NCBI GenBank assembly: GCA_012961925.1
Contig: DTYK01000049.1
Span: forward strand, 1 to 8,539
Direction: 5' to 3'
Origin: Candidatus Latescibacterota bacterium
GTDB lineage: Bacteria; Latescibacterota; MVCY01; DTYK01
Length of the DNA: 8,539 nt
Shown here: positions 6,628 through 8,539 of the stretch, piece by piece
Layout: every line of letters starts with the position of its first letter
Position numbering within the stretch: the first letter of the stretch is position 1
Translations under genes and position numbers: made by a program
The notes under the pieces: generated by a model
What the model was told of the DNA's origin: nothing
Databases searched by the model: none
What the model saw: the letters and a program-made list of their open reading frames with translations, nothing else

Positions 6628-7644
6628 CTATGGTGTTAACTCGTAAAGTGCCTCGGGGTATCTTTGTCTGCCGTATCCCGTGACGCTCACGGCAGCCGCC
6701 CTGCTGGCCAGGGATGTACAGTCCCTCAACGGCCACCCCAAAAGGAGCCCGGCGAGAAATCCTGCGGCGAATACATCGCCTGCACCTGTGGTGTCCACGA
6801 CATCCGCTTCTTGGGCGGGGATTTCAAACTCTTCGTCCCGGGAGAAGATATGGGACCCCATCGACCCGAGTTTGCAGATGACCAGCTCCGGTCCAAAGTC
6901 GAGGATACTTCTGCAGCCCTCCTCATACCTTTGGCCTGTGAGCAGTTCGACCTCCGCCTTGGTAAGAAATACCACCCAGCTACGGCTCAGAAAGGTGAGG
7001 ATCTGCTCAAGCCCCCTGTTTACATAGGGCATGCCCGGATCGAAGGTGAGTCTGACATCATCAGGGAGGTTCTGTATCAGACGCATCTGAGCGTTGAAGG
7101 GGGTGGACCCCAGGAAGGAGGTGATATGTATTATCCTGGTGTTGGCAGCGTAGTCTGGATCTACCTCATCGTATGAGAAGGTGTCATTGCAGTTAGGGAA
7201 GAGGATACAGGTCCTTTCCCCTCCGTCGCCGAGCAGGATGATGGAGATGCCTGTCCTTCCACCCCTGCGGATGCCACCTCTATCCACCTCTCCGAGGCTG
7301 TCAAGCAGGAACTGGCCGTCGGAGTCAGTCCCTGTCTTGCCTATAAAACCGGTTCTGAACCCCATTCTGGAAAGCGCAAAGGCAGTATTCGCAGCAGATC
7401 CGCCTCCGCTTTGCGCCCTGAATTGCCCGAAATTTCTGACCAGCTCCAATGCCCGTTTACCTTCGGTAGATGTTCCGGACATCTCAGATCCGGCCTCGAT
7501 CTCGTTAAACGCATCGTCGGGCACCTTATAGATGAGGTCCACGTTCAGGGCACCGAAGCCGATCAGGTCCATTTTATGAGCATAGCCTGGTTCTATTCGC
7601 TGACCGGCCTTCTCCCGCTCCGGCGTGCAGCCTGGCGTTCTCAT
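6628..7644 (-). CDS. PfkB/ribokinase-family carbohydrate or nucleoside kinase
   Basis: From the ATG at 7644 this is 338 residues, a little longer than the usual 300-330. PfkB signature 1 is GGGSAANTA (80-88). Signature 2 is VDTTGAGDVFAAGF (283-296), with catalytic base D290 and the anion-hole GAGD. GALNVDLIYKV (30-40) is the substrate-binding first strand, LTKAEVELL (227-235) is typical of the family, and CKLGSMGS (257-264) lines the ATP site. It phosphorylates a sugar, nucleoside or related alcohol. Which one cannot be told. The start is uncertain. ATG 7644 has GGAGG seven bases upstream and is preferred. The frame stays open to ATG 7701, eight bases after the upstream gene and with GAAGG only four bases away. 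The conserved fold begins only at ATG 7572, which lacks a good ribosome site. It belongs to the four-gene operon and may supply the phosphorylated substrate for the formyltransferase. Confidence 0.92.
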   Translation of the reverse strand: MRTPGCTPEREKAGQRIEPGYAHKMDLIGFGALNVDLIYKVPDDAFNEIEAGSEMSGTSTEGKRALELVRNFGQFRAQSGGGSAANTAFALSRMGFRTGFIGKTGTDSDGQFLLDSLGEVDRGGIRRGGRTGISIILLGDGGERTCILFPNCNDTFSYDEVDPDYAANTRIIHITSFLGSTPFNAQMRLIQNLPDDVRLTFDPGMPYVNRGLEQILTFLSRSWVVFLTKAEVELLTGQRYEEGCRSILDFGPELVICKLGSMGSHIFSRDEEFEIPAQEADVVDTTGAGDVFAAGFLAGLLLGWPLRDCTSLASRAAAVSVTGYGRQRYPEALYELTP

Positions 7645-7651
7645 CTGACAT

Positions 7652-7656
7652 CCTCC
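7652..7656 (-). promoter_or_regulatory. Ribosome binding site deciding the PfkB kinase start
   Basis: GGAGG on the minus strand lies seven bases before the ATG at 7644-7642. It is the only strong Shine-Dalgarno match among the three in-frame candidates (7701, 7644, 7572), which is why the 338-residue form was chosen. Confidence 0.6.
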
Positions 7657-7709
7657 ATCCATGGTACAGGAGACGTAGCCCCTTTCCAGCGTTGGACTCA
7701 TCAGGCCTT

Positions 7710-8378
7710 CTAAGAGGTATCCGAACGGGGTAGGGGGCCGTTTGGTGCGATCATCCGCTTGGCCAGTCGATAATGAGGATCCTGGAGCCTCTCCAGCTCA
7801 TATTTTACGAGGTTAAGCCCTTTAACACAGGGATCGAAACACCTGGCCATCTTGTTGAAAAGCTGGGCCTCTGCCGGATTCCGATAGCTGTATGCTGAGA
7901 CGATAACATATGAATCTTTACCTATTTCTGCATAGCACCGACGGATATCCACCGTTGAATACTCCCTCCCTCGCCAGACGTAGTAGAGGGGTCTTACTAG
8001 CTCCTCCATCATCTCCGTACCCTTCCTCATGTGGGCCAGCAGATAGTCCCTTTCGATCGGCCGCATCTCCTCCAGGCTCTCCGGGAACAGGCCCAGGATG
8101 AAGAGGGTGTAATCACCTATATGTTTACGTATCTCCCTCTCCCTCTGGAGACCGGTCTTGTGTGGGTCGGCTTCTGACAGAAGCTCAGCGACCTCATAGA
8201 GTCTTCTGCCCGTTGCATTCCTGATCCTGTACAGGTTATCAATATGGACGAAGTCTGCCAACAGATTTGAGGTATAGGAGGTCACCCCGTGGTCCCGTAG
8301 CCCAATAGCACGGAACCACTTCTGCGTTAATCGGTCAAACAGAACCCTCAGAGGATGCCTTTCCGGTATGCTCTTCAT
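7710..8378 (-). CDS. Conserved-looking protein of unknown function
   Basis: I do not recognise this 222-residue protein. It has no signal peptide or membrane segment, is rich in charged residues and looks mostly helical, so it is probably cytoplasmic. Visible features are RVLFDRLTQKWF (11-22), the tyrosine- and histidine-containing stretch GVTSYTSNLLADFVHIDNLY (31-50), an acidic/basic helix around 58-90, an aromatic segment YYVWRGREYS (132-141), and CFDPCVKGL (179-187) with the only two cysteines. The tail (210-222) is polar and probably disordered. No catalytic motif of a known enzyme family is evident. The ATG has AGGAAGGG upstream at good spacing. It is first in the operon, and its stop lies 8-65 bases from the candidate starts of the kinase. 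A role in the same pathway, such as an accessory or regulatory subunit, is inferred from position alone. Confidence 0.8.
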   Translation of the reverse strand: MKSIPERHPLRVLFDRLTQKWFRAIGLRDHGVTSYTSNLLADFVHIDNLYRIRNATGRRLYEVAELLSEADPHKTGLQREREIRKHIGDYTLFILGLFPESLEEMRPIERDYLLAHMRKGTEMMEELVRPLYYVWRGREYSTVDIRRCYAEIGKDSYVIVSAYSYRNPAEAQLFNKMARCFDPCVKGLNLVKYELERLQDPHYRLAKRMIAPNGPLPRSDTS

Positions 8379-8390
8379 CTCACCCTTCCT

Positions 8391-8444
8391 TTTCTTTGCT
8401 TGCCCAAACCAAGCTTTCTTTACAAGAAAGCTTGAGCAAAGAAA
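8391..8444. repeat. Long two-part inverted repeat in the operon leader
   Basis: Outer arms TTTCTTTGCT (8391-8400) and AGCAAAGAAA (8435-8444) are perfect complements. Inner arms CAAGCTTTCTT (8410-8420) and AAGAAAGCTTG (8424-8434) are also perfect around a three-base centre (tac). The nine bases 8401-8409 are unpaired on one side. As minus-strand RNA this is a 21-bp stem with one bulge, ending directly against the AGGAAGGG ribosome site of the first gene. The 25-bp core could instead be an operator for a dimeric repressor. No T tract follows on either strand, so it is not a typical terminator. Confidence 0.8.
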
Positions 8445-8539
8445 TACTTAAAATAAACATTTCGAGATATGAAAAAAGGTCAAAATATGAGCTTATTGGT
8501 TTAATTGTTTGTGAAACAGAGTCGTTAAGTGACAAAAAA
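8445..8539. other. A+T-rich upstream region, probable promoter area
   Basis: This stretch is clearly richer in A and T than the genes and holds no credible open frame; the small plus-strand ATG frame at about 8470 stops after a dozen codons. On the minus strand TTGACC (8483-8478) could be a -35 element, but the hexamers 17-18 bases further (ATGTTT or TGTTTA) match -10 poorly. No sigma-54 pattern is present. The promoter for the four-gene operon is expected here or beyond the window. Confidence 0.3.

Noticed and set aside
8391..8444. Inverted repeat as an insertion-sequence end or intrinsic terminator
   Set aside because: No transposase, target duplication or second copy is visible in the window, and neither strand has a T tract after the stem.
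8445..8539. Sigma-70 promoter with TTGACC as -35
   Set aside because: The -35 hexamer is good, but no adequate -10 lies at 16-18 bases in an A+T-rich stretch where partial matches are expected by chance. It is mentioned only as a possibility.

Overview
This window looks like the chromosome of a Gram-negative, probably anaerobic bacterium. A GC content in the fifties by eye, a sigma-54 two-component system, a signal-peptide-bearing beta-barrel-like protein, and a HAD protein of a type best known from methanogenic archaea all suggest a Desulfobacterota- or Nitrospirota-like lineage. The phylum is inference. All seven genes I can support read on the minus strand, so the window is described from high to low coordinates. 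No tRNA, rRNA, CRISPR array or insertion sequence was seen.

Region A (8539 to 4529) is one probable metabolic operon. It opens with an A+T-rich leader carrying a long inverted repeat (8391-8444) directly in front of the first ribosome binding site. Four genes follow: an unrecognised 222-residue protein (7710-8378), a PfkB/ribokinase-family kinase (6628-7644), a GART-fold formyltransferase that is not canonical PurN (5740-6591), and a HAD-superfamily hydrolase with the DCEGPIS/NDNA signature of the archaeal COG4030/EhaR-like group (4529-5608). Kinase, formyltransferase and putative phosphatase side by side suggest a small pathway on a phosphorylated, formylated metabolite. The substrate cannot be read from the sequence. 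A weak intrinsic terminator (4415-4436) closes the operon.

Region B (4528 to 1) is a sigma-54 signalling and envelope operon. An intergenic stretch holds a candidate upstream dyad (4469-4492) and a perfect -24/-12 promoter core (4374-4389). Next come a membrane sensor histidine kinase (2871-4337), an overlapping NtrC-type sigma-54 activator (1514-2893), a secreted or membrane-anchored coiled-coil protein (372-1457), and the N-terminal part of an outer-membrane beta-barrel-like protein that runs off the window at base 1. The layout suggests that the kinase/activator pair switches on its own operon and thereby an envelope module made of a periplasmic coiled coil plus an outer-membrane barrel.

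The two most interesting points are the kinase/formyltransferase/EhaR-like HAD/unknown-protein operon and the apparently self-activated sigma-54 envelope cassette.
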